Made by a program: the position numbers and the translations under genes. Below the pieces are notes generated by a model. The model saw nothing but the letters and a program-made list of their open reading frames with translations, was not told the DNA's origin and ran no database searches. From Phialocephala subalpina (lineage: Eukaryota > Ascomycota > Leotiomycetes > Helotiales > Mollisiaceae), in contig FJOG01000016.1 of NCBI GenBank assembly GCA_900073065.1, forward strand, positions 620,001 to 684,000: DNA of 64,000 bases, written 5' to 3'. This document shows, one piece after another, positions 33,474 through 44,899 of this stretch (positions are counted from its first letter, which is position 1; the number at the start of each line of letters is the position of its first letter).

Positions 33474-35539
33474 ATGGAGTTCACAGCACTCCTGTTACTC
33501 TTGCTCGCTGAGCACGGTCTTGCTCAAACTACAACCGCCACTGGGAGCCCCGCAAGTACAGCCACGATTTCTCCATTCTCTACCCAAGGCGTCAACACCA
33601 CCGCGACAGGCTCACCAGCAACAGCAACCGCATTCCCGCCCTCGACCACAGTCAGCGGATCTGCAATCTCAAACCCCACAGCCTTCACCTCAGCCATAAC
33701 AGTCAATGTCGCCGACCTCTGGGATCTCTTCGTCGGCCCCGTCTCAACAGCCGCAATCAACACCACCGTCTCTCCCACCCCAATCCCAACCAATGAACTT
33801 ATACCTCCTCCAGGACTGTATTACAGCTCTTTCCCATCAGGGCAGCAGATCCCATTGATAGCCAAGAATGAGAGCTGGAAGTTTCCAGCTGGGTTCTGGT
33901 GGGGACTTGCTAGTGCTGCGTATCAGGTGGAGGGAGCTGCTAAGGATGAAGGGAGGGGGCCGAGCATTTGGGATGTGTTGTTGCATCGGGTGACGGGATA
34001 TAGTGTTGCGAATCAGACGGGAGATATTGCAAATAATCAGTATTATTTGTACAAGCAAGGTGAGTAGATTTCTACCCGTCAAAGATATTTGAACTGACTT
34101 GTTTAAGATATCGCCCGCATTGCTGCGCTGGGTGTCAAGACGTACTCTTTCTCGATCAGCTGGTCCAGGGTCATGCCGTTCGGAAATGGCCCAGTCAATG
34201 AGTTGGCTCTTGCTCATTACGATGATGTGATCAATACCTGTATCGAGTACGGAGTCGAGCCCAGCGTGACTCTCTACCACTGGGATCTGCCTCTGAATCT
34301 GCAGAATCAGTATGGTGGTTGGCTCAGCAGCAACATCGTCGACGACTTTGCGGCATATGCGCAAGTTGTGTTCTCACGATACGGCAACAAAGTCCCTCGA
34401 TGGTTTACAGTAAACGAACCAATTGTGTTCTGGTAATTGTCCCAGGTCCTCTCGAAAATTTAATGCTGACAATTCCAGTGAAAACTATCCCCTCCCTGAC
34501 AACTACTTCACCAACACCTCCATCCCAAAGAAACAACAACCCTTCTTCTGCGGCCACCACGTGCTCCTCGCCCACGCAAAAGCCTACCACTTAGCCCGCT
34601 CCCTCGGCATCAACGGCACCATCTCCTTCAAAACCAATGGTGGCTACAAGATACCCCTTACAAACTCATCCGCAGATGCTTTGGCAGTTCAACGAGCATG
34701 GGATTTCAACGAAGGATGGTTCGCGAATCCGACGTTTATTAATGGTGATTATCCGCATTATCTGAAGGAGTACGTGTCAGGGCTCGGGCTGGAGTTTACA
34801 GATGAGGAGAAAGCTAGCATCAATGGAACGGCGGATATTTTTGCGCATGATGCTTATACGAGTCAGTTTTATATGGGTGAGTACAAGCTTCTGGGAATGA
34901 GGAGGATGACGACTAATGGGAAATGTCAGCTCCGGATTCTGGAGTCGATGCCTGCGTCTCCAACAGCTCCCACCCCCTCTACCCCTCCTGCGCGAACACG
35001 ACGTATACTTACAGCACAGCTGACGGAGGTTGGAACATCGGTCCCGCCGCGGACCCTCTCTCCCCCTGGCTCCACAAAGCCACAGACTGGGTAGTCCCCT
35101 TCCTCCACTACATCCAAGACACCTGGCGTCCCACCGGCGGGATCGCAATCACAGAATTCGGTTTCGCAGAACCATTCGAAGTTTACAAAACTGTAAAAGC
35201 AGATATCCTCTTCGATCCGATCCGGAGTAGTTATTATAGGGATTATATGCAGGCGATTTTGATGGCGATTAGTGAGGGGGTTAATGTGGTGGGGACGTTG
35301 GCTTGGAGTATTTTGGATAATTTGGAGTGGAGTTCGGGTTACCAGGATAAGTTTGGGATTCAGTAAGTACTCTCTAATTAACTGCTAGTGGGAGGATTAA
35401 AGCAGAGAGACTGACTTGTGATAGGTATTGCAATTTTACGACGCAGGAGAGGGCGTATAAGGCGAGCTTTTTTGAGTATGTGAATGCGTTTAAGGTGTAT
35501 GGGACGGATGAGGTGGTTCCTCATTATGTTCCTTCCTAA
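33474..35539 (+). CDS. secreted GH1 beta-glucosidase
   Basis: Model join(33474..34059, 34108..34432, 34479..34876, 34930..35362, 35425..35539), 618 aa. A signal peptide (MEFTALLLLLLAEHGLAQ) leads into about 100 residues rich in Thr, Ser, Ala and Pro, probably O-glycosylated. The GH1 barrel starts near residue 135 with FPAGFWWGLASAAYQVEG. Acid/base motif TVNEP is at about residue 297. The nucleophile motif is ITEFG at about 510 (ITENG in most members, so Asn is Phe here). DNLEW also is present. It is expected to hydrolyse beta-linked disaccharides or glucosides outside the cell. Introns are 46-62 bp. It lies among other secreted enzyme genes. Confidence 0.92.
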
Positions 35540-36377
35540 TCAGGAACTCGATTTGAGAGAAGAATATTGGACATAGAGCATCTCTTCTACCAATTCCAAT
35601 GAAATGAACGAGTTCAAAAGCTCAGGAGAAGATCTGCAATTCCACCCCCTGAGGGATGCCGCCACCTGACCTCAAACAGATGTAAAGTTCTTAATAGGGA
35701 ATGTGCTACGCCAATTGGAGTTGCCTACTTCAGATCACTCGTCCGATCTTTCTGGGATTTTGGCTCACTCACCTGGTCTTTCTCATTTATCTGTCCCTCT
35801 TCTCGACTTTAGGAAGCTCATGCGAGGTTCACGATGACCGCGACCGCATGAGATAACGAGTACAAGCAGCTTCCTTGCCAAGTATAGCCTCTTTCGACCC
35901 TTTTCTAGCTCTCAATGCCATCTCAAGTACCGCCCGGCATATCGGCCTCCCAAAATCAAGCTTTCTTAGCGACCTTCTAGAAAGGGGTGGAGGTGCGGCC
36001 CCTGAATCCACTCTCTAGCGAACTTACCTTCCGAGCCAATAGGAGGGCTATATCGACCACATGCTCCTCCATCGTCATACATCATGCCTTGATTATCTTG
36101 TTTGTCGACCAATCCGCCTCCCCTGGATCTCCAAACTTGGTTGCCCGTGGCGTGAATTGAGGTCGAGCGTGTCATAGTATGCAAGACTAACAGTGACATG
36201 CATTAAAGTGAGACCTTCCTATTCCAGAGTAGATAGCTGTTGATAGTGTTTTGTGGGGATGTCCTTTCAGCTGATCTGCACGAGGTAGCCAAGATATATG
36301 TCTCATCTTTGGCACTTTATCTCGTTCTATTCTGTGCCCAACTCAGAATCTTCGCTGTTTCTAATACCGACCTCAAC
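35540..36377. other. intergenic between GH1 and RNase T2 genes
   Basis: No gene or repeat recognised. The last 130 bp are pyrimidine-rich leader before ATG 36378. Confidence 0.45.
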
Positions 36378-37370
36378 ATGTCTTCTTTCTCCAAAGCAGC
36401 TGCACTCGCAGCCATGTTCCCTTTCGTTCTCGCTGCTACACCTGATACATGCGCAAACGACTCCTCCGTCCTCTCCTGCTCCGGCACCTCTACCAACACC
36501 TGTTGCATCAACTCTCCGGGCGGCCTCTTCCAGCAAGTCCAATTCTGGGATACCGATCCCGCCACCGGGCCCACAGACTCCTGGACCATCCATGGACTCT
36601 GGCCCAACAACTGCGACGGCACCTATTCCGAATCCTGCGATAAATCACGCGCCTACACCGACATCACGACTCTGTTGCAAAATGCCGGTCAGACAGATAC
36701 ATTGAGCTACATGCAGACCTACTGGTTGAGCGATGATGAGAGTGATGAGAAGTTCTGGGAACATGAGTGGGGGACGCACGGGACTTGTATTTCGACATTG
36801 GATCCAAGTTGTTATACAGATTATACAACCGGAGCTGAAGCGGTGGATTTCTTTGTTAAGGTTGTGAGTTTGTTTCAGGGGTTGCCTACTTATACTGTAA
36901 GTCTTTGCTCCCAAGTCCAGAGGTTAGAGTGAGGGGTGCTGATGAGAAATCAGTGGCTTGCGAATGCGGGCATCACGCCTTCGGATTCGCAAACCTATTC
37001 TCTTTCGGATATGCAATCGGCGCTTGAATCTGCGTTCGGTGCACCGGTCATTCTGCTTTGTCAGGATACGAACGTTGTGTATGAGATTTACTATGCCTAC
37101 AACGTCCAAGGTTCGGTTCAGGATGGGACTTTCGTTCCAACAAGCAATGTTGGGACGACTTCGAATTGCCCAGCCACGGTGCAATATCCAACTAAGTAGG
37201 TAAGGAGAAGATCCAGCCTTGGAGTTGATTGCTTGTATTGAGTGCTGATTTGGTGTGCTTGTAGGGGTTCGGCGAAAGCTGGTTCGAAGGCGACGAGCCA
37301 TAAGAGGCTCGCTCGTTCGGAGTATCAGTGGAAAGCAGCTTCTGCTCCGACGAAACATGTGGAATTGTGA
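36378..37370 (+). CDS. secreted ribonuclease T2
   Basis: Model join(36378..36896, 36954..37195, 37265..37370), 288 aa. Signal peptide MSSFSKAAALAAMFPFVLA precedes the mature enzyme. Catalytic site 1 WTIHGLWP is at about residues 69-76 and site 2 HEWGTHGTC at about 128-136, giving both active histidines. Cysteines are spaced as in fungal T2 enzymes. RNase T2 cleaves single-stranded RNA through a 2',3'-cyclic phosphate. The second intron's donor lies in AA|GTAGG, so leaving it unspliced gives an immediate TAG after YPTK. Splicing adds a basic 35-residue tail (GSAKAGSKATSHKRLARSE...). The tail is unusual for the secreted core enzyme. Confidence 0.92.
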
Positions 37371-38318
37371 GCTGGCGATGTCGGAATAGTTAGATAGAGA
37401 GTCTTGCCAACTATGTTTGATTGGAAGACCAAATTAATTCTAAATTTACCTGCACCCCACAGATATCCAAAGGTGTTGGCTGTTACATACAGCATGGAGT
37501 CCGTATCGCTCTTCTTCTACCTCCTCCATATGTTCATCCGTGCTTACCCTGAGTTCCTCGTCTCAATTATCCTCCACATTCGCATGGGGTATATATGGCG
37601 TCGACATCTCCTTGACTTGCACCTTCCTCACGAAGTGTTGTCGGGAAGGAAGGTGCGATGCTGCGATTTGAAGTACCACCACTCGGGAGGACAGATGCTG
37701 GGAATGGCGGGAACGATGTGTTGAAGCGACTAAAAGAAGTGAATGTCTTCCATTGCGCTCGGACAGCGAATTGTGGAATCGACTTGAGAGAAGACTCAGG
37801 AGAGGGTTTGGCTTGAGACGAGACAAATGAACGCAGATGATAGAAACGAAGATGGAAACGAGGAAGGCTTCCAACTCCGAGGACTTGTGGAAATTTTGTA
37901 CACTTTGAAGTCATCTCAGAATAATTATTGTGGAAGAAGACTGGCTTTGGATGGAGTCGATGCGGGGTTGACGGAGGTCGTATTCGCATTCGCATTCGTA
38001 CTTGAGCAACACCTAGCCCAATTAAGACTAGCTATCTATACCTAGAATTTCACGAGGAATCTCATGATTCTCAACTACACCTCCGTGCTGCAAACATCCT
38101 GCTTGACAGGCCTTCACTATCTCAGATAACCTTCCAAAACGCTCTGCATTTTGACAAGAACTCCCAGTAGGTTCTTGTCTCGGCACAGACAATTGAAACA
38201 TTCTTGGTTTCACGAATCTCATGACGTAGGCGTGAATTCGACTGACAACCAACCTCATCAACTCCACGACTTTCCAAGCTTCAAGCACAGTCTACTCACT
38301 ACGTTTCTGAACACCAAA
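37371..38318. other. intergenic upstream of the reductase gene
   Basis: Open frames overlap on both strands but none shows a domain or splice logic. Nothing else was seen. Confidence 0.45.
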
Positions 38319-39344
38319 ATGTCGGGAGATTCGGAAGCGCTTCCCTCGACGATGCGAGCTTGGTTATGGACGACCGCGGCAGGCGGCCTGGAGAAGAACT
38401 TGCATCTGTCCGAATCAGCAATTCGACCAGGCCAGCAGCTACATGAGGACCAGGTGGTCGTTCAAGTCATCTCCATGTCGCTCAATCCAGCAGACTACAA
38501 GGTACCCGAGATGGGACTGACCGCCAAGCTCATCATTTCCACGCCATCTTCGCCAGGCATTGATTTCTGCGGCCGGGTCGTCGCTATGGGGTCTGAGGTG
38601 AAAGACTTCACTTTAGGCCAGCTCGTATTCGGATGTCTTGGTCGACCTAGGCAATTCGGCCCTCTAGCGGAATATACGGTCTGTCCATCGCAGTCAATTG
38701 CTCCGTTGCCGAAGGGGCTCGACCCGGATATTGCTGCCAGCATCGGCGTTGCGGGAGGGACAGCATATCAGGTTCTCGAGCCCCCAGCCACAGCCGGCGA
38801 TCGCATTTTCATCAACGGTGGCTCTGGTGGAGTCGGTATGTTTTGCATCCAAATCGCGAAGATTCTTGGATGGCATGTCACCACAACCTGTTCTACACGG
38901 AATGTTGTCCTGTGCCATGACCTCGGCGCGGATGAGGTCATCGATTACTCAAAGGTTGATGTCGTCCAAACCCTCAAAGAGATGGGTCCAGTCTTCAGCC
39001 GCGTCCTAGAAAACGTTGGGACTCCTGAAAACCTCTATCGAGAATGCCACCATTTCCTGCGTCCTGGTTGTACCTTTGTACAAGTGACCGCGACTATAAC
39101 ATCTGCAGCCAGACAACTCATTCAGCCAGGCTTTCTTGGTGGTGGAAAGCGGAAGCTGGACCTTGTCGTCTTAGCTAGCAAGCAAAGTTCACTCATTCAG
39201 CTAGGAGATTGGATCCAGGAGGGCAAAATCAAGGTCATCATCGATAGCACGTTCGAGTTCGAGGATGCTATAAAGGCGTATGAGAAACTGCGAACGCATA
39301 GAGCCCGGGGCAAGATCGTCGTGCATGTAGCGGAGAAGCCATAG
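38319..39344 (+). CDS. medium-chain dehydrogenase/reductase, quinone oxidoreductase-like
   Basis: Intronless, 341 aa from ATG 38319 (the open frame extends upstream, but this is the first ATG with a fungal-type CAAA context). The N-terminal catalytic fold contains MSLNPADYKVPE and GIDFCGRVVAMGS. The Rossmann nucleotide-binding site is INGGSGGVGMFCIQIAK at about residues 164-180. It ends with the usual FEFEDAIKAYEKLRTHRARGKIVV. No zinc-binding cysteine cluster is seen, so it belongs with the zinc-free NADPH-dependent quinone or enoyl reductase branch. The substrate is unknown. Similar proteins act in secondary metabolism, but no synthase gene is nearby. Confidence 0.88.
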   Translation: MSGDSEALPSTMRAWLWTTAAGGLEKNLHLSESAIRPGQQLHEDQVVVQVISMSLNPADYKVPEMGLTAKLIISTPSSPGIDFCGRVVAMGSEVKDFTLGQLVFGCLGRPRQFGPLAEYTVCPSQSIAPLPKGLDPDIAASIGVAGGTAYQVLEPPATAGDRIFINGGSGGVGMFCIQIAKILGWHVTTTCSTRNVVLCHDLGADEVIDYSKVDVVQTLKEMGPVFSRVLENVGTPENLYRECHHFLRPGCTFVQVTATITSAARQLIQPGFLGGGKRKLDLVVLASKQSSLIQLGDWIQEGKIKVIIDSTFEFEDAIKAYEKLRTHRARGKIVVHVAEKP

Positions 39345-41180
39345 CGGTGGCATATTTAACGGCAATGACATATCAACTATCAAGGTCTTTCGCGGTTGTG
39401 TTTCTTCGCCTTTTCCCTCGAAGGAACAATTTCAAGGTGGGAAGGTGCGGTCTCGAGGAGTTTGAGGAATTTAAGGAGTTAATATCCACGATTAAGTTCG
39501 TCTTCGCAATCCACAATTGGAGTTAAAATTCGGCGTCTTAGTGCGGCTTCAGTAAGTGGCTATCCCCGCGTTAGCCCAACCACAATTGCAGCTTCAGAAT
39601 AGCTGCAAGAGGTTAATGCTGCTCAGAATCGCTTGGCCAGAGTGTTCCTCGCGGTGAAGATGAGGGCTACCCTGAGACCAAAAATTCCACAGACCAGATG
39701 TGTCGCCTGCCAATACAAGTGCTATTTCACTTCAAGTCTTGCTGTTTCCTTGAATTTGTTCAAGGGGGGAAGCTTCGTGCATTGTATAGTAGACGTGCAA
39801 CAAAAACTTCGCCACGCGCTTTTCGTTGCCTGTCCTTCAACGCCTTCCAGTTTCAAGTTCTTCCTTCGCATCCTTTATTTTCCGCATCTTGGGCCAAGCG
39901 GTCTCCAAATAGCCATTATTATGCCCGAGTTCCATGAGCTCTTAGTCGGATCGCATAATCTTGTTTGGTCTTGGTAGCAGTAGCGGTTCAATTGCTGTAA
40001 GATCGGGTGGTCTGTGTTGAAAAGGGTTTGACTTCGAGTACCTTCATTATACTCGCCCTGGAGAATAGGATGATATAGGATGATATAGTTTCGTACTGTT
40101 CGACGGTGTCTATTTTGATTTGTGTCCTCATAATGGTGGTGTGACTTGATTTGCGGATGGTAACGTAAGTTCGGTTATGCGCAAGAGCAGGCGTAAATTG
40201 ATGCAGATCGACGGCGCGATAGCATAGCGAGAAGCTCTGTATTATTGAGCCTAGGTTTCCGTCTCTATCGTTGCTGTTGCTGCTGCTATTGTTGTTCGGG
40301 CTGTTGTCTTCTTAATAGCCTCTGCCGATTTCTCTCTATGCCAGCTTGCACACATGCCGGACACAGTCTTTGCAGCTCCGTCACGATAGGATCAAGGTAC
40401 GGGCATGCGAAAGGTGAGAAATGGTCGCGTCTTGGATTTTGTATTTGATACTAGCATTCATGTAATTCTAGTCTGCCTGTCGAATTCGCATGTCCACAGA
40501 CAGTCTTTGCACATATTGCGCGGACGTTAATCGTCGAAGGCCGAGAGTAATTATTGATTTGTGATGTGGGTTTGTTTGCCTCGAGGAAGTGCAGCCTGCG
40601 GGAAGGTTGTTGCAGGTGAAAATTTGGAGTGCGCAATGAGGAAGAAAAAAAATTCTCTTTGGGTGTAGAATGAAAAGATGTACCCTAGTTTTGTCCTCTG
40701 GGCCTGGTGGCCATGATCACCTAGGCTAGCGCCATTCGGTACCGCACTTCCTCATCCCATGTCGAATCCTCCCAACACCGGAAATCTTTCTTGTGAATGG
40801 CGAAGGTGTCTTGTCTTAGGTTTTATGTTAATAAAAAGATCTGCCTTCAGTGTGAAAGTCTGTCACTTTATTTATATCTCAATTCCCCCATCCCTCCTCG
40901 CCTCTAAGCGAGTCTTTACCCCGCCCCCTATTTCGTGCCATTACTTGCGCTCTCAAGTATTCTACCTAAATTTCTAGGGAATATTTAATTCCAGTGAAAA
41001 GGTGCTCTTACTCTGTTATATGTCTGAAAACCTATGATGAGTCAAGTGCCTTTGCTTTCATCTCGCTCAAGACAAGCAACAGTATCAACATGACACACTA
41101 TCCCATGCTACAACAAACCTTCCCCCAGTCTTGTTACCGCGACCCAAAAGTTGTAGATAGCAAACGTGGCCATACAGGTA
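39345..41180. other. 1.8 kb gene-free stretch
   Basis: Contains an 11 bp duplication (AGGATGATATA twice, near 40070) and a TGT/TGC trinucleotide-rich stretch at 40270-40300. No gene was recognised. Confidence 0.45.
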
Positions 41181-42597
41181 TTATTTCCAATCGGCTTCTG
41201 AGGATCCACGACAGAGAAGTCGAATCGTCGAAAGAGCTTTAGACAAGTCAGCATTTCGGTACCCATAGGGAATAGATTCTCCACTCACTTCCACGAAAAC
41301 CTTGTTCAAGTCCATCAATGCTACATTTCGTCCCAAGCATTGATATTTGCCAAAAGCGAATATTATCTCCAAAGTTTTCTCCTGCTCTCTGATCTTCTCG
41401 AGTGGGCTGTCAAGCCACCTTTCTGGCCCGAATACGTCCGCGTCTTCGCCGAAAACCTGCTTATTTCTGAATATCCCGAAGGCGCAGTAGCCAATTGAAG
41501 TTCCCAGGGTCAAATAAACCATTCACAGCGCCACCTGATGCTGGGACTTCCTTGCGAGCCTGGGATCAAAAGTCTGCTTTTCAGGCTGTTTTCAGGCTTC
41601 TTTCTCGCGAGGAATATCAAAATCGACGCCGTCACTTGACAGATTTAAAGCAACTACAAATGAGAATTCTTTTAGCTCGTAGATTTGTATTTAAAAGAAG
41701 TCAAAGTGTAATTTTTTGCTTTACTTAAAAGTAATTTAAATTTTAGTGTACAACTCAAGATTTTGCTTTAGCGTTTATTTGTTAGCGAGAAGCCCTAAAA
41801 AGCATGGTAGAAAGCTTTTGATCATCCTCGTTTGCAACACCTAATTGATCCACGGTAACACAGTCACCATCATCGCAGCTGGGAGAGTTTCTTCGACGGT
41901 TTTGATGTAGTCGTAGGCGTCCGAGTCAGTCGCGAGATAACCGAAAGCCTTCCCATAAGCAAGGTTCGTGATAACATCCAGAGTGAAGTATTGCGCCTTC
42001 CTTCCAAAGTCGAGAGGTTTGAATTCTGAGCCAGCTGTGACATATTTGTCGATCGGGCCGACGAAAACTGCGATGTTTTGATCGATTAAACGCTCCAGGT
42101 TCTCGACTTCTTTACCAGAATACTAATACATGTCTAAGTACCGCAATCTGATTTGAAACGATAGAAAACTCACACCAGCAACCATCTTAGCCCTAAGTTC
42201 CGAATGCCTTCTCTCATCATTCCTCTCGAACTCAACACTTTCATGAACCAGGATCAAACCTCATCCCAATGTACCAATCAGATCGCTGGTACAGTGATCG
42301 AAAAGACAGCACCTTTCTCATTTGCTCGGGATCACTTGTGATCAATTCGCTGGGGCCAACTCGTGCAAGAGGTGCGTATTCTTGACAAACTTTCGCGAAT
42401 TCCCAGTGCATATTCCCGGAAGAGGCAGCGCGGATGTGCCATAGTTTGGAGAATGAGGCCAGGAATGGACCTTTGATGTGTTGTAGACGATACTATGTGT
42501 AGAAGGTTTGGACCCCGCTGAGAGTCAAGCCGAAAACGAGAAAGGCTGATGCAAGAAACTTCTAAGTCTCTATTCCTTGGTTAATATATTCCGACAT
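41181..42597 (-). pseudogene. cytochrome P450, broken
   Basis: Minus strand, start MSEYINQGIET at 42597. TAG stops interrupt the N-terminal anchor near 42564 and 42492 (before KFLASAFLVFGLTL and YRLQHIKGPFLAS). Recognisable segments are GPFLASFSKLWHIRAAS, the helix C-E region FGRKAQYFTLDVITNLAYG (about 41990), then a TAG near 41853. About 270 bp of AT-rich sequence (41575-41840) replaces the I-to-K helix region. The C-terminal part has EVPASGGAVNGLF, a frameshift near 41520, ERWL and heme loop FGKYQCLGRNVA (about 41340). It resembles fungal P450s that modify small aromatic or terpenoid substrates. It cannot make a functional enzyme. Confidence 0.85.
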
Positions 42598-43123
42598 GAC
42601 CGTATTTTCTCGGTGATTCGTCTGGAGTATCGATTGGTGGAACGGGGGCAAAGCGATGGCCAAGAGACAACAGATGTTGGACACGAAGAAGCAAATGCAC
42701 TGCAAGCAATGACTAGCGACAGCGATGTGGAGTTGAGCTGCAGATAAGTAATTTCTTGCCCCCTTCTGATGTAGGGGAACCCAATTAGATGGTGGTCGAG
42801 GTGCGGGCTAGGATAGGACCCTGCTGCATACGGTAGCACCTATCATGCTGGCAGACTAACAAACTACTGCTTCGTTGCATGCGTTACTGCAACCGACCGA
42901 ATCCACCAACGATGATGTTTGTAAAGAGGCAGAGCTATCCTTCGAACGCGTGTGTGTCGTATTTCGCGTCGTATTTCTTCCCAATACGGTAGCGATGGTC
43001 GACGGCCCTCCTCGCTTTGAGGCCTCATCAATTCACGATAGCAATGAGTCTTCACAAACAACGGTCTGTGAATGATGTTGAGAGCTGTCTGTACTGCCCC
43101 AAAGTACCAGAGTGACATCTTGA
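42598..43123. other. intergenic
   Basis: No gene recognised. It holds the presumed promoter of the former P450 gene and the 3' side of the membrane protein gene. Confidence 0.4.
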
Positions 43124-44479
43124 TCAAACTTCTCCTGTCCCCACCCTAGTCGTACCCATTCTCCTCATCTCAAACTGTCTCCGTGCCCCTTCTAGTATCT
43201 GAACCAAACGTCTATTCTCCCTATACCGCTTTCGTAGATACTTGAACAACGGCGGAGCGACCTCAAAACCCACGAAAAGAAAGACATCCGCGAGCAAAGC
43301 ATAGATCTGATCCTCATCTTTGATCGACTGTGGTGAACAAGGCATGAAGAAACAAGACTCAGAGATCCAAGTCTCATGATTCCTACGAAGATACCCATCC
43401 CAAATATACTTTCCAGCGCTGAATAGAATGACACCACCCAAGATAGAAGGCAGAAACCACGGAACACAGAAGCAAATCAAGGACAGGAATGGAAGGGCGT
43501 ACCAAAGCCCGACCGTATTCCTCATGCCTAGACCAACGACAAGGAAAACGACGAATAGGCCACATGAAACGGACGTGTAGATTGTCAACAGGCACAAGAA
43601 AATTTTGCTCCTCGAAGGACCTCGTATGATGAATCCTTCAGAAATTGCTTGACATGGGTCCGAGTCGCGATAGATGAACCAAAGCATACCAAGTAGTGCG
43701 AGCCAGACAGGCATGAGGGAAGCAATAATGAGATTTAAATCATGGAAACAACCATCAACACCTCTTTCATACAATGCGGGGAGTAATCGGAAAGCTTTGT
43801 CGCCGTTTTGGAGCGGGTGGAACAAGTACGTTGAGGCCAGAAGCGCAATGAGCGGCAAAATCAACCCAATGATGAAGGTCCACATGCGGGAACGCTGGCA
43901 GTCCGAGTATTCGAAGACCATGGATGTGACGGGAAGTTGTATCAAGGCATGGAGAGTACCCCAGAAGAGAACATTGAAAGCTGCTCCAAGCGTTCCCATG
44001 TGTTGACTGAACTGGGCCACGTCCAGTGGAGAAGTGAGCAGTCGCAGTTTGTGAATCGTCTTGAAGATATCTACAGCAGCCCAATTGATTCCGAGGAGGA
44101 AGGCCCATGTATTCGGGTCCAGTTTTTTTTCTGAGTGTATGATGATTCGCAACCATGCCACCACGCCTGTGAGAAACCAGGCCGCCCAGGTACCAGGCCC
44201 GTAGACGCCGCTGATATCTGCGATGCCGAGGGGATCAAATGCTGAAGTCGTGACATTGAGATAAAGTAGTGCTGGCGACCACGTCGCAGAAGGTGTTGTC
44301 GTAGTATTAATTCTGAGATTGATATCCTCATTCTGGACTGCGACTATTGTTCTTGAAAGGCTGGAAGATGTTGGAAATTGGAGGGCTGCGGGCGATTGCA
44401 GTGCGACGCCTTCAATGGCACCAACGACGAGAAGTATTACACTGAGCTGGAGGAGCGACCTGCAAATTATTCTGCCCAT
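43124..44479 (-). CDS. multi-pass membrane protein, uncharacterised
   Basis: Single 451-aa minus-strand frame. It starts MGRIICRSLLQLSVILLVVG, a signal peptide or signal anchor. A Ser/Thr- and N-glycosylation-site-rich luminal stretch follows (INTTTTPSATW). Seven or eight hydrophobic segments come next, among them WAAWFLTGVVAWLRIII, MWTFIIGLILPLIALLAST, LIIASLMPVWLALLGMLWFIY, IFLCLLTIYTSVSCGLFVVFLVVG and ALPFLSLICFCVPWFLP. The tail is basic (RKRYRENRRLVQ). I do not recognise a family. It could be an orphan receptor-like or transport protein. No intron is needed. Confidence 0.7.
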   Translation of the reverse strand: MGRIICRSLLQLSVILLVVGAIEGVALQSPAALQFPTSSSLSRTIVAVQNEDINLRINTTTTPSATWSPALLYLNVTTSAFDPLGIADISGVYGPGTWAAWFLTGVVAWLRIIIHSEKKLDPNTWAFLLGINWAAVDIFKTIHKLRLLTSPLDVAQFSQHMGTLGAAFNVLFWGTLHALIQLPVTSMVFEYSDCQRSRMWTFIIGLILPLIALLASTYLFHPLQNGDKAFRLLPALYERGVDGCFHDLNLIIASLMPVWLALLGMLWFIYRDSDPCQAISEGFIIRGPSRSKIFLCLLTIYTSVSCGLFVVFLVVGLGMRNTVGLWYALPFLSLICFCVPWFLPSILGGVILFSAGKYIWDGYLRRNHETWISESCFFMPCSPQSIKDEDQIYALLADVFLFVGFEVAPPLFKYLRKRYRENRRLVQILEGARRQFEMRRMGTTRVGTGEV

Positions 44480-44899
44480 TGCTCAAGGCCATGAGTGATG
44501 GGGAAAATCAATGGAATCCGTTTGAGATCCTGTTCTCTGTTTCTGATATATGCTGGGCGTTGGCGATGTGGTGGTGGCTGTGCATCAGCAACACTCGGTG
44601 GGACTGCGGGCGGCTTCCACAGGGCTTCGAAAACGGATACGGAGAGAAAGCCTTGCACATGAAATCCGCGATTCATGAAGGAGGCGTGCATCGCCATACG
44701 CATTAAGAGTAACAGAGAAAGGAAGCGACACTGTGCTCTGAAACAAAATTAGCGAGAGAAAGCCGAAAATACAGAGGCTAGAGCCTTGAGCACGCTAAAG
44801 ATTCAGCGATGTAGGCCTGGGCAGGCACTGAGGAATAGAATGGGGTGGGGTAATGTTACCTTGTTACCCCGCACCTGTAACCACACCGCTGGATTTGTG
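44480..44899. other. intergenic upstream of the membrane protein gene
   Basis: Contains an inverted repeat GGGGTAA...TTACCCC at 44841-44875 that loosely resembles the GGGGTAATGCC boxes at 29531 and 33051. No gene was seen. Confidence 0.4.

Noticed and set aside
40270..40300. TGT/TGC microsatellite as a functional element
   Set aside because: Short impure trinucleotide run in spacer DNA, common by chance and slippage.
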